Source of the DNA: Leeuwenhoekiella aequorea
GTDB taxonomy: Bacteria > Bacteroidota > Bacteroidia > Flavobacteriales > Flavobacteriaceae
Length of the DNA stretch: 64,000 bases
Assembly: GCF_004104375.1 (NCBI RefSeq)
Contig: NZ_QOVM01000001.1
Coordinates: forward strand, 806,001 to 870,000
Direction of reading: 5' to 3'
Shown: piece after piece, positions 18,443-26,648 of the stretch
Numbering within the stretch: the stretch's first letter is position 1
Layout of the letters: each line of letters begins with the position of its first letter
Notes under the pieces: model-generated
Seen by the model: only the letters and a program-made list of their open reading frames with translations
Told to the model about the DNA's origin: nothing
The model's database searches: none
Position numbers and translations under genes: made by a program

Positions 18443-19243
18443 TTAATCTGCAGATTTACTGTTTGTTAATTGTTCTTCGGTTGCAAAGCTCCATTTTGTA
18501 CTAGTGCTTTCTCCTAAGTGTACTTCTTTAATTGCGTCCAGGATGTTGTTATACGCTCCACATCGACAAATATTACCAGACATACGCTCTCGAATTTCTT
18601 CATCTGAAAGTATAGTTACCTTATCTTTTACGTTAGGAGTTACATAGCTTACTTCACCGCGTTTTGCTTCATCTAGTAATGCGACTGCAGAACAAATTTG
18701 GCCAGGAGTACAATATCCGCATTGAAACCCGTCGTGTTTTAAGAAAGCTTCCTGCATAGGGTGCATTTTATCTGCGGACGCAATACCTTCTATAGTTTTA
18801 ATTTTTTTGTCTTTGCAGGATGCAGAAAGGGTTAGACAAGACAGTTTACGTTCCCCGTCAATTATTACTGTACAAGCTCCACATTGACCGTGATCACAGC
18901 CTTTTTTTGTTCCTGTAAGATCTAGTCTTTCACGCAGGGCATCAAGCAATGTCATTCTTGAATCTACTTGGAGCGGATAGGTGTCGCCGTTTATTTGAAG
19001 TTGAACTTCAATCGGGTTGAGAAGTGCTTTTGGTTCCAATGGCAAAATATTTTTAGTTTTTTGAGCAAATAAGTCTGATGAAAAATGGGGTAGGGCTACA
19101 AGACCAATGCCTGCGGCAGACAACTGACCTAAAAAGGAACGTCTGGCAGTACCGAAAATTCCCAGATCGTCTAAAATTTTTTCCTCATCATCAAGCATTC
19201 GCTTATTGGTATTACTTTCAGTGCTGTCTTGAGAATTATCCAT
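18443..19243 (-). CDS. Tat-exported 2Fe-2S subunit of a xanthine dehydrogenase/aldehyde oxidase family enzyme (PaoA-like)
   Basis: A 266-residue protein from the ATG at 19243; a TTG two codons upstream is less likely. A twin-arginine signal (ARRSFLGQLSAAGIGLVAL, Arg34-Arg35) follows a 30-residue N-terminal extension. Then come a plant-type ferredoxin domain (CDHGQCGACTV, CLTL) and a helical 2Fe-2S domain (CGYCTPGQI ... NICRCGAY). These are the two clusters of this enzyme family. Only this subunit carries a Tat signal, so the folded heterotrimer is expected to be exported together. It is the first gene of the operon. Confidence 0.9.
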   Translation of the reverse strand: MDNSQDSTESNTNKRMLDDEEKILDDLGIFGTARRSFLGQLSAAGIGLVALPHFSSDLFAQKTKNILPLEPKALLNPIEVQLQINGDTYPLQVDSRMTLLDALRERLDLTGTKKGCDHGQCGACTVIIDGERKLSCLTLSASCKDKKIKTIEGIASADKMHPMQEAFLKHDGFQCGYCTPGQICSAVALLDEAKRGEVSYVTPNVKDKVTILSDEEIRERMSGNICRCGAYNNILDAIKEVHLGESTSTKWSFATEEQLTNSKSAD

Positions 19244-19557
19244 TTGCAACCTTTGTTAAATTGGGTTAGTAATTACATAATCTATTATATGATAAAGGAT
19301 TATGAAATTTAATTTTGTAACAAGCAGTTTATTGTTGCTTAGTTATAAATTTCAGTAATATTCTTTAAGCTTAGTTTCTATATGCTGTTATAATTTTCCC
19401 AAATAACAAAAAATGGGAAAATAATGAAGTTAATAAATGAGCCGAATTCAGCTTAATAAACAGTTTCTAAACACACGTCTTTTCAATACCTTTGCACCGC
19501 TGCAAAACAATTGTAGAAAGTGATTTTTGCAGTTTTCTAACTAATTAATTAACGCAT
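19244..19557. other. Divergent intergenic region between the oxidase operon and ettA
   Basis: No gene is seen. It holds two inverted repeats. One is at 19318-19345 (TAACAAGCA and TGCTTAGTTA with one bulge). The other, at 19393-19422, is a perfect 9-bp repeat (ATTTTCCCA / TGGGAAAAT) with a 12-base spacer. The ettA-side promoter element is at 19487-19494. The repeats may be operator sites for the oxidase operon or stem-loops, and I cannot decide which. Confidence 0.6.
19487..19494 (+). promoter_or_regulatory. -7 promoter element (TACCTTTG) of ettA
   Basis: TACCTTTG matches the TAnnTTTG consensus of Bacteroidota sigma-A promoters, about 64 bases upstream of the ettA ATG. No TTG is seen at the -33 position. 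Confidence 0.55.
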
Positions 19558-21249
19558 ATGAGCGACGATAAAAAGATCATCTTTTCGATGACCGGTGTGA
19601 GTAAAACCTATCCCGGAGCAAATACCCCGGTATTAAAGAAAATATATTTAAGTTTTTTCTACGGAGCAAAAATTGGTATTCTAGGTCTTAACGGATCTGG
19701 TAAATCTACTTTGATGAAAATCATTGCCGGTTTAGATACAAATTTTCAAGGAGATGTAACATCAGATAAAGAGTTTACGGTAGGATATTTAGAACAGGAG
19801 CCTAAATTAGACCCTGAAAAAACTGTACTAGAAATTGTAAAAGAAGGTGCAGCAGAAACGGTAGCTATACTTGAAGAATACAATAAAATTAATGATTCAT
19901 TTGGTCTAGAAGAGGTTTACTCTGATCCTGATAAAATGGATAAATTAATGGCTAGACAAGCTGTGTTGCAAGATGAGATCGATGCACGTGGGGCTTGGGA
20001 ATTAGATAATAAACTAGAGGTTGCAATGGATGCATTACGCACCCCACCAGCAGATCAAAAGGTTGGAGTATTGTCTGGTGGTGAAAAGAGACGTGTAGCC
20101 TTGTGCCGTTTATTATTACAAGAACCTGATGTATTATTACTGGATGAACCTACAAACCACTTAGATGCAGAATCTGTACATTGGTTAGAGCATCACCTTG
20201 CACAATACAAAGGAACTGTAATTGCGGTAACTCACGACCGTTATTTCTTAGATAATGTGGCAGGATGGATTCTTGAGTTAGACCGAGGTGAAGGTATTCC
20301 GTGGAAAGGTAATTACTCTTCTTGGTTAGACCAGAAGTCAAAACGTATGGCTCAGGAAAGTAAGACAGCCTCAAAACGTCAAAAAACCTTAGAGCGCGAA
20401 CTCGAGTGGGTACGTCAGGGTGCTAAGGGTCGTCAAACTAAGCAAAAGGCACGTCTTCAGAATTATGATAAGATGATGAGCCAAGATCAAAAGCAGGTAG
20501 ATGAAAAATTAGAGATTTATATTCCTAATGGTCCTCGTCTGGGTACAAATGTGATTGAGGCTAAAGGGGTGAGTAAAGCTTTTGGAGATAAATTGCTGTA
20601 CGAAGATTTGAATTTTAATCTTCCTCAAGCTGGTATTGTGGGAATTATAGGACCTAACGGTGCAGGTAAAACAACCATTTTCAAGATGATTATGGGTGAA
20701 TTAGAAGCAGATAAGGGCGCTTTTGAAGTAGGAGACACAGCAAAAATTGCCTACGTAGATCAAAGTCATAGTAATATTGATCCCGATAAAACTATATGGC
20801 AAAATTTCTCTGATGAGCAGGAACTTGTGCTAATGGGTGGCAAAGAAGTAAACTCGAGAGCGTACTTAAGTCGTTTTAACTTTAGTGGAAGTGAACAAAA
20901 CAAAAAAGTTTCAACATTATCTGGAGGAGAGCGTAACCGCTTACACCTTGCAATGACTTTAAAAGAAGAAGGTAACGTACTTCTTCTCGATGAGCCTACA
21001 AACGATCTTGATGTTAATACATTAAGAGCCCTTGAGGAAGGTCTTGAAAATTTTGCAGGATGTGCTGTTGTTATTTCTCACGACCGTTGGTTCTTAGACC
21101 GTATCTGTACGCATATTCTGGCTTTTGAAGGAGATAGTCAAGTTTATTTCTTCGAAGGAGGGTTTTCAGATTATGAAGAAAACAAGAAAAAGCGCCTTGG
21201 TGGAGATTTAATGCCAAAGCGTATTAAATATAAAAAGCTAGTTCGCTAA
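19558..21249 (+). CDS. ettA: Energy-dependent translational throttle protein EttA (ABC-F ATPase)
   Basis: A 563-residue ABC-F protein with two nucleotide-binding domains and no membrane helices. It has Walker A motifs GLNGSGKST and GPNGAGKTT, signature motifs LSGGEKRRVALC and LSGGERNRLHLA, and Walker B motifs ending LLLDEPTNHLD and LLLDEPTNDLD. The linker between the domains contains the charged P-site tRNA interaction motif after EGIPWKGNYSSWLDQK. EttA binds the ribosomal E site and gates the first peptide bond according to ATP level. The length matches the family. Confidence 0.95.
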   Translation: MSDDKKIIFSMTGVSKTYPGANTPVLKKIYLSFFYGAKIGILGLNGSGKSTLMKIIAGLDTNFQGDVTSDKEFTVGYLEQEPKLDPEKTVLEIVKEGAAETVAILEEYNKINDSFGLEEVYSDPDKMDKLMARQAVLQDEIDARGAWELDNKLEVAMDALRTPPADQKVGVLSGGEKRRVALCRLLLQEPDVLLLDEPTNHLDAESVHWLEHHLAQYKGTVIAVTHDRYFLDNVAGWILELDRGEGIPWKGNYSSWLDQKSKRMAQESKTASKRQKTLERELEWVRQGAKGRQTKQKARLQNYDKMMSQDQKQVDEKLEIYIPNGPRLGTNVIEAKGVSKAFGDKLLYEDLNFNLPQAGIVGIIGPNGAGKTTIFKMIMGELEADKGAFEVGDTAKIAYVDQSHSNIDPDKTIWQNFSDEQELVLMGGKEVNSRAYLSRFNFSGSEQNKKVSTLSGGERNRLHLAMTLKEEGNVLLLDEPTNDLDVNTLRALEEGLENFAGCAVVISHDRWFLDRICTHILAFEGDSQVYFFEGGFSDYEENKKKRLGGDLMPKRIKYKKLVR

Positions 21250-21268
21250 GTTGCGCTAACCTAATTGT

Positions 21269-21305
21269 AAGCCCCAGTATGCAAATAGTATGCTGGGGCT
21301 TTTTT
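21269..21305 (+). terminator. Rho-independent terminator after ettA
   Basis: A long stem (AAGCCCCAG / CTGGGGCTT, extended by five further pairs including two wobbles) with loop AAATA is followed by a T run to 21305. Confidence 0.9.
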
Positions 21306-21395
21306 ATGAGTTCAATTCTGAAGAGCTTGAATGTGATAACGAGAAAATATTTTTATTTTTATTAAGTCTAAATAGTTCAAAGTCATTTTGATTTT

Positions 21396-21403
21396 TATAT
21401 TTG
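21396..21403 (+). promoter_or_regulatory. -7 promoter element (TATATTTG) of the PepSY gene
   Basis: An exact TAnnTTTG match lies 62 bases before the ATG at 21466. There is no TTG at -33. A TTC (21376-21378) lies near that position. Confidence 0.5.
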
Positions 21404-21465
21404 CGCTTAATTCGATAAATAATATCACTCATTAGATTAAGGTTACTTATAGCTGATTTCACAAC

Positions 21466-22587
21466 ATGAAGAAAAAAAAGAAATACACTTTTAGAAAATT
21501 TTTAAATGATGTTCACTTATGGCTAGGACTTGCAAGTGGTATTATTTTATTTTTAGTATGCTTAAGCGGTACAATTTTAGCTTTTGAACATGAGATTAAA
21601 GATGCATTTGCAAGTGAGTTAGTTGTTGAACCTAAAGGAGAACAGTTAAGTATTACCTCTTTAACTGAAAAAGTTACAGCTGCAAATAAGGGGGTTCTAA
21701 CGAGTATTAACATTCCTGCAAGTGCTGATGAACCCTATATATTTTCAATTAAGGAAAATCCTAAAGAAAGACGTGGAACAAACCTTATGGTTAATCCCTA
21801 TACTGCCGAAACTTTAGTTCCTGAAGCAAACCCGGCAGATGCCTTTTGTTTTTTCTTTTTTAAAATGCACCGCTGGTTATTGCTCGACAGTACAATAGGT
21901 AGACCTATTGTAGGTGTAGCAACAATCATTTTTCTTATTCTAGCGGTTACTGGCCTAGTGCTCTGGTTTCCGAAGAAGGTAAAATGGAAAAATGTAAAAT
22001 CTGGTTTTAAGATAAAAACTAAAGCTAACTGGAAACGGGTTAATCACGATTTGCATAACACCTTAGGATTCTATTCATTAATCTTTGTTGTGATTATGGG
22101 TATTACCGGATTGTGCTGGTCGTTTGAGGGATATAGAGAAGGATTAAGTAAAGTTATAGGTGCTGAAATTTTTAATAGATCTTCTCCAGAATATCAGGTA
22201 GATATGTCTGATGAAAAAGTGGCCACATTACCAGAAGTATTATCTACTGTTAACACTGAGCTTGACTATGCTGGGGAGGTTTCTGTTAGTTTGCCGGGAG
22301 GTCGTTCTCCGTACTATAGTGTGAGAAAATACAATACGGCTAACTTTTCACCAGTAACCTATGATGTAGTGTATTTATCTAAGGCGGGTGCAGTTTTAGA
22401 TGTAGAAAAGTTTAGTGATAAGCCATTAGGCATGCAAATAGCATCGTTAATTAAACCACTACATACTGGTGAAATTTATGGCTATTTATCAAAAATAATT
22501 TATTTCATCACGTGTCTTATTGCTACAAGTTTACCCGTGACTGGTACGCTTATCTGGCTTAATAAAATGAAAAAGAAGAAAAAATAA
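21466..22587 (+). CDS. PepSY-associated TM helix domain protein (PiuB-like)
   Basis: A 373-residue inner-membrane protein with four main helices: about residues 21-42 (LGLASGIILFLVCLSGTILAF), 139-160, 197-215 and 345-365. Two periplasmic PepSY-like segments lie between them. The first helix is preceded by the family motif FLNDVHLWLGLASG, and HRWLL and NHDLHNTLGFYS also fit. Relatives are often iron-regulated and linked to siderophore uptake or ferric-siderophore reduction. No siderophore receptor is adjacent, so that role is inferred from the family only. The N- and C-termini are lysine-rich. Confidence 0.88.
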   Translation: MKKKKKYTFRKFLNDVHLWLGLASGIILFLVCLSGTILAFEHEIKDAFASELVVEPKGEQLSITSLTEKVTAANKGVLTSINIPASADEPYIFSIKENPKERRGTNLMVNPYTAETLVPEANPADAFCFFFFKMHRWLLLDSTIGRPIVGVATIIFLILAVTGLVLWFPKKVKWKNVKSGFKIKTKANWKRVNHDLHNTLGFYSLIFVVIMGITGLCWSFEGYREGLSKVIGAEIFNRSSPEYQVDMSDEKVATLPEVLSTVNTELDYAGEVSVSLPGGRSPYYSVRKYNTANFSPVTYDVVYLSKAGAVLDVEKFSDKPLGMQIASLIKPLHTGEIYGYLSKIIYFITCLIATSLPVTGTLIWLNKMKKKKK

Positions 22588-22605
22588 AGGTTCTGTTATT
22601 TTATC

Positions 22606-22643
22606 AAAAAGGCAATTCTACTTATGTAGAATTGCCTTTTTTT
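22606..22643. terminator. Bidirectional terminator between convergent genes
   Basis: A perfect stem (AAAAAGGCAATTCTAC / GTAGAATTGCCTTTTT, loop TTAT) has T runs on both strands. Its right edge overlaps the stop codon of the small minus-strand gene ending at 22642. Confidence 0.9.
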
Positions 22644-22806
22644 ATTCTAAATTTTCAATCTTCTTCATAATAACATCTGCTTCAGCATATTTGTTGTCAC
22701 TGGCAGAACGGTTACTGGTAGATAAATCGTAAGCTTCTTTCATGAGCTTTTTATACGCTTCCTGTAATTTCTCTTTCTCGTTTTTCTTCTTGAATAGTCC
22801 AAACAT
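22642..22806 (-). CDS. Lacal_2735 family small protein
   Basis: A 54-residue protein below common ORF length limits. It starts MFGLFKKKNEKEKLQEAYKK and ends DVIMKKIENLE, highly charged and probably all helical, with the core LMKEAYDLSTSNRSASDNKY. I recognise it as the small Bacteroidota family named Lacal_2735. Its function is unknown. The stop codon is embedded in the bidirectional terminator shared with the PepSY gene. The intact frame, clean ATG and charged-helix pattern make it a real gene. Confidence 0.85.
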   Translation of the reverse strand: MFGLFKKKNEKEKLQEAYKKLMKEAYDLSTSNRSASDNKYAEADVIMKKIENLE

Positions 22807-22931
22807 ATTTTAAGTTTCAATTTTTATTTTGAAGATAGTAAGAATATTTCTGATGATGAGTAGAACACTTAATAAGTTGACTGCCTCCGCTAGTAAATAG
22901 TACTTTTACATCTAATTCTAAATAATATACA

Positions 22932-23624
22932 TTGAATTTAAACGAGATTAAGGTTATAGCCTTCGATGCAGATGATACCCTTTGGGTTAATGAAACTTTT
23001 TTTAGAGATGCAGAAATAGCATTTGCAAAGGAGCTATCTGCGTATGGTGATGAAGAAGATATCGTACGTATTTTATTAGATACCGAAATTAAAAATCTGG
23101 ATACTTATGGATACGGCATAAAAGGATTCACATTATCTATGCTTGAAACTGCCCATCGTCTTATGGGAGATAAAATGAATTCTGAAATTACAGAGTTTAT
23201 TTTAGAGAAAGGAAAGCAAATGCTGGCTGAGCCTGTGGACCTTTTACCTCATATCGAACTTGTCTTAGAGCAGCTTTCAAAGAAATATAAACTAGTGGTT
23301 GCCACAAAAGGAGACCTCCTAGATCAAGAACGTAAATTAATAAAGAGCGGTCTAATTGATTATTTTCATCACGTAGAAATAGTTTCTGATAAAAAAGAAA
23401 CACAATACAAAAAACTAGTAAAGCATTTAGATATTAAGCCTAACGAATTTTTAATGATAGGTAACTCACTAAAGTCAGATGTTATACCGGTGCTTGCTAT
23501 GGGAGGATATGCTTTTCATATTCCATTTTACACTACCTGGTCTCACGAGCAGGTAGATGAAGCAATTAATCACTCAAAATTTAAAGCGCTCTCTAATGCA
23601 AAAGAACTTTTAGAAATACTCTAA
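22932..23624 (+). CDS. HAD family hydrolase
   Basis: A 230-residue haloacid dehalogenase superfamily phosphatase. Motif I is AFDADDTLW (nucleophile Asp12, acid Asp14), motif II is VVATKG, motif III is the Lys in the KETQYKKL region, and motif IV is MIGNSLKSD. A helical cap lies between motifs I and II, as in subfamily I. The substrate is unknown. The start is TTG at 22932 (MNLNEIKVIAF); no better start fits. A TTG - 21 bases - TACTTTTA sequence at 22877-22908 could be its promoter. Confidence 0.88.
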   Translation: MNLNEIKVIAFDADDTLWVNETFFRDAEIAFAKELSAYGDEEDIVRILLDTEIKNLDTYGYGIKGFTLSMLETAHRLMGDKMNSEITEFILEKGKQMLAEPVDLLPHIELVLEQLSKKYKLVVATKGDLLDQERKLIKSGLIDYFHHVEIVSDKKETQYKKLVKHLDIKPNEFLMIGNSLKSDVIPVLAMGGYAFHIPFYTTWSHEQVDEAINHSKFKALSNAKELLEIL

Positions 23625-23789
23625 TTATTGGCGTTTTGGTAAGAAACTGCGTAAAATATAGATCAAAGCAGCGAGCCCTAAACCTAGTAAAAGTCCTTTG
23701 CCAAAGCTGGCATTAAAAAACCATACAATTATTGCTATTACTGCTAATGCGCCAAAAAGAATGCTAGCGCGTTTGTGTTCTTCTTTCAT
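23625..23789 (-). CDS. Small membrane protein, unknown function
   Basis: A 54-residue protein not long enough for usual ORF lists. It reads MKEEHKRASILFGALAVIAI and continues with two hydrophobic helices (about residues 9-26 and 30-47) and a basic tail ending LPKRQ. Its stop codon abuts the stop of the convergent HAD gene with no gap, which supports a real gene rather than chance. I know no function for it. Confidence 0.7.
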   Translation of the reverse strand: MKEEHKRASILFGALAVIAIIVWFFNASFGKGLLLGLGLAALIYILRSFLPKRQ

Positions 23790-24022
23790 AAAACAAAGAT
23801 AGGAATATGAAAAATATTACTTAATTCATTTTTATAATATTAAACAAACGTATTTGTCTTTTTTGTAAGTTTGCTCGCTTTTTTAGGGAACAATTCTGTT
23901 GTTATAGTTAAAAAACAGTAAATTATAGTTTCTGTTTTTAAAACTTTTACACACTTTTGAATCTTGAAACGCGTTAACAATTAATTAAGTAGAAAAGCTT
24001 AAACTAATCAAATTTAGAATTT

Positions 24023-24907
24023 ATGGAAAACGAGAATAAAAATAACGGTATAAAGATAGTAACGGGTATTCTAGCCGTGCTTCTTATCATTGCCGGTGCT
24101 TTTGCAATTAAACTGTATAATCAGGAAAAAAATACGAAGGCCGAATTAACTGAAGAGAAAGAACTAGTACTTAATGACCTTAAGCAAATGGTGACTAAGT
24201 ATGATGCTGTTATCGAAGAAAACAACCTTAAGGATACAGAGCTTAATCAAGCTAGAGATCGTATACAAACGTTGATCGATTCTGTTCAAAAAATGGAAGC
24301 TAACGTTTCTGTATTGCGCAAATACCGCGATGAGGTTTATAAACTTAAGAAGGAGCGCGATTATTTATTTGCTCAAAATGATAGTTTGAAAGGAATGAAC
24401 CGTGTATTAGCGATGCGTGTAGATAGTACATCTTATGAATTAGAAGTGTCTCAAATGAAGCGTGACAGTCTTGCGTTAGCAAAAGATGCCCTTGCAGAAA
24501 AAGTAGCTTTAGGCTCTTCTCTTGCAGCAAACAAGCTAGTAGGAACAGGTGTAATTGTTAGAAATAGCGGTAAACTTGTAGAGAATGACAACGCGCGTCG
24601 TGTAGATCGTATTAGAGCTTGTTATACTGTACCTCAAAACAGAATTGCTGAAGCTGGTGACAAACAATTATATGTGCAGGTTTTAGATCCTCAAAATAAC
24701 ATTTTAGGAGACAATAAAACTGTAAAAATTGATGATGCTACTAGCATTACTTACAGTACAATTTCTAAGTTCTATTATGAAAATACAGCGCTTGATATCT
24801 GTGAAAATATCGCGCCAAAAGGAAGCGATTTTCCAAAAGGATTATACAAGATCAACGTATTTGATGGAGGTAAAGTAATTGCAACCACAAGTCTTGTTTT
24901 AGACTAA
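24023..24907 (+). CDS. Membrane-anchored coiled-coil protein, conserved in Bacteroidota, unknown function
   Basis: A 294-residue protein. One membrane helix (about residues 9-27) is followed by a long coiled coil (about 30-165) with heptad-like Leu/Lys/Glu spacing (EKELVLNDLKQMVTKYD, YRDEVYKLKKERDYLF). A C-terminal beta-rich domain (about 180-294) includes RIRACYTVPQNRIAEAGDKQ and KGLYKINVFDGGKVI. Such proteins are sometimes misnamed chromosome-partitioning proteins, but no ATPase motif is present. The topology suggests a periplasmic coiled coil anchored in the inner membrane. Confidence 0.82.
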   Translation: MENENKNNGIKIVTGILAVLLIIAGAFAIKLYNQEKNTKAELTEEKELVLNDLKQMVTKYDAVIEENNLKDTELNQARDRIQTLIDSVQKMEANVSVLRKYRDEVYKLKKERDYLFAQNDSLKGMNRVLAMRVDSTSYELEVSQMKRDSLALAKDALAEKVALGSSLAANKLVGTGVIVRNSGKLVENDNARRVDRIRACYTVPQNRIAEAGDKQLYVQVLDPQNNILGDNKTVKIDDATSITYSTISKFYYENTALDICENIAPKGSDFPKGLYKINVFDGGKVIATTSLVLD

Positions 24908-24927
24908 TAAGCGACTATAAATAAATT

Positions 24928-24965
24928 AAAAAGACCGTTTTAGATTTCTAAAACGGTCTTTTTTT
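24928..24965. terminator. Bidirectional terminator between convergent genes
   Basis: A perfect 16-bp stem (AAAAAGACCGTTTTAG / CTAAAACGGTCTTTTT) with loop ATTT has T runs on either strand. It lies between the coiled-coil gene and the minus-strand metalloprotease gene. Confidence 0.92.
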
Positions 24966-24982
24966 ATATTCTAAATCATTAT

Positions 24983-25771
24983 TTACTTACCGCCATTAGC
25001 GCGTAAATCTTCGAGGCAAAATTCATCAAACGCAGGTAGGGTTGTCATTCTTCCACCTAAAGCGTCTCCTACCGTCTGAAAGTACATTAAGCAGTCTTCT
25101 TGATTACAGTGCTTATTATCTTTTATAATCTCATTATTACTTGAATCTGGCTGCTGATCTTCGTGTGGTCGTACCATTTCAGTTCCTAAGTTTACTAAAC
25201 CAAACAAATGACCAAATTCGTGCTGGGTGGTTATACTTTCTAGTAGCGTTAAATTGGCTCCGCCAATGCGACCACTAAATTCCTGAAGGGTTTTTTCATA
25301 TATGATACAAGATGTATTTAGATATGCGGTTCCTAAAATACGCGTGTTGCCTTCATCACTTTCAGAATTTTGATCTGCAAAAAAGATCCATACTGCAAGC
25401 TCGTCTCCTGTATTAAATAAGGTTCTGTTATCATTTTCAATTTTGACGTATTCTTCACGATTCAGGCTCCCTGAAGTAGTAGCCGGCACAATAGTTTCTT
25501 TAAATGTAATACCGTCTGGCTTATTAAGGCGTTTATTAAAGAATGTTCTTAGGTTATTAAGAGTTGTAGTCGATGGCTTAAAACCTTCTACATATGCGAT
25601 CTCTACACTCAATCCTGTATATTCTTCGGCACTCAAAAAGTCCCTGGCCGATGATCCTAAATTTTTATTATTAGGTTGATCTACTACTGGAGTGCTACTG
25701 TCTGATGAACAAGAAAGTATAAATAGGGTTGCAATTAGGGTAAGGTAGGGGGTAATCGAATTTAATTTCAT
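24983..25771 (-). CDS. Lipoprotein zinc metalloprotease with split archaemetzincin-like motif
   Basis: A 262-residue lipoprotein (lipobox FILSC, Cys21). The catalytic helix is HEFGHLFGLVN (His184, Glu185, His188, Gly191). In normal metzincins His or Asp follows where Asn194 stands. Instead, 27 residues later, there is HC-x4-C-x-M (His221, Cys222, Cys227, Met229), the continuation expected in archaemetzincins. Cys252 may be a relic of the CxxC of that family. His221 is therefore a good candidate third zinc ligand. The protein is probably a surface or periplasmic peptidase. The substrate is unknown. Confidence 0.82.
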   Translation of the reverse strand: MKLNSITPYLTLIATLFILSCSSDSSTPVVDQPNNKNLGSSARDFLSAEEYTGLSVEIAYVEGFKPSTTTLNNLRTFFNKRLNKPDGITFKETIVPATTSGSLNREEYVKIENDNRTLFNTGDELAVWIFFADQNSESDEGNTRILGTAYLNTSCIIYEKTLQEFSGRIGGANLTLLESITTQHEFGHLFGLVNLGTEMVRPHEDQQPDSSNNEIIKDNKHCNQEDCLMYFQTVGDALGGRMTTLPAFDEFCLEDLRANGGK

Positions 25772-25887
25772 TAGTCAGTTTTGAAAAATGCTAAAAATAA
25801 TTTAAAGCTTATTTAAACAAGCCTGTATAGCAGGGTTTAGGATAGATTTAGCATTGTTAACGTATATAATCTACGCAGTAGCGAGGT

Positions 25888-26613
25888 TTAAAGTTTTGTA
25901 AGACGCGCTAAATATTCATAATGCGATCCTTCTAAGATTTTCTCACATTTGAGACCTACTTGCACTGACTCCTTCTCAAGACTATCGAAGTCAAGATATA
26001 ACCAGTCAAATGCTTCAGATGTTTGATTTTTATATTTGATTTGAAAAGTTACTTCTCCGTAGTAATCTCTACTTGCATCACGCCAATAACTGCCATCTTC
26101 TTCTTCATACATAAATGATATATCAGATGAGTCAACGAGTATTTGTCCATTATCATTAAGTAGTTCCTTAAGATGTTTTAAATAGTTCTGAGTATACTCT
26201 AATCTCTGAAATATACCGGTGCCATTCATCATTAATAATAACGTATCATAAGTACCTTCCTTAAAATCTAAAATATCTGAAACACTAGTTTTATGTACAC
26301 CTCGTTTTGAGCACACTTTTATTGCTCCCTTAGATTGATCAAGAGCCAACACATCAATACCTTGCTCTTGTAAATATAAGCTGTGGCTACCGGCACACGC
26401 ACCTATATCTAGCGTTTTACCTACCGTAAGATTTAAAGCCGTCTGCTCTATTTCTGGCATTTCTGTATAGGCTCTAAATAGATAAGGGACGGGTATTTCA
26501 TCATTTTCGGTAAGGGAGGAGATAACAGTAATATCTTCAGTATAATCATTGGAATGGTAATCGAGCAAAGCAGAACCAAAAATATCAGGATTATCAGAAT
26601 CTTTTTTCAGCAT
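25888..26613 (-). CDS. Class I SAM-dependent methyltransferase
   Basis: A 241-residue cytosolic protein with a Rossmann-fold SAM-binding motif I at LDIGACAGSHSLYLQEQGID (near residue 70) and the acidic loop LALDQS at the end of strand 2. Motif IV is TLLLMMNGTG. The part after residue 160 (EEEDGSYWRD ... GEVTFQIKYKN) is specific to a small Bacteroidota group, and its substrate is not known. It is divergent from the YkgJ-type gene with only 35 bases between the starts. Confidence 0.85.
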   Translation of the reverse strand: MLKKDSDNPDIFGSALLDYHSNDYTEDITVISSLTENDEIPVPYLFRAYTEMPEIEQTALNLTVGKTLDIGACAGSHSLYLQEQGIDVLALDQSKGAIKVCSKRGVHKTSVSDILDFKEGTYDTLLLMMNGTGIFQRLEYTQNYLKHLKELLNDNGQILVDSSDISFMYEEEDGSYWRDASRDYYGEVTFQIKYKNQTSEAFDWLYLDFDSLEKESVQVGLKCEKILEGSHYEYLARLTKL

Positions 26614-26636
26614 AAATTAGAGGCGGTTTATTTACT

Positions 26637-26644
26637 TATTTTTG
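26637..26644 (+). promoter_or_regulatory. Candidate -7 element (TATTTTTG) giving a leaderless mRNA
   Basis: TATTTTTG matches TAnnTTTG and ends only 4 bases before the ATG at 26649, so transcription would begin at or near the start codon. No TTG is visible at the -33 position, so support is limited. Confidence 0.35.
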
Positions 26645-26648
26645 TCTT

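Noticed and set aside
15251-19243. The molybdenum oxidase cluster as a recently acquired island
   Set aside because: No tRNA, integrase, repeats or base shift were seen at its borders, and base use looks like the neighbours.
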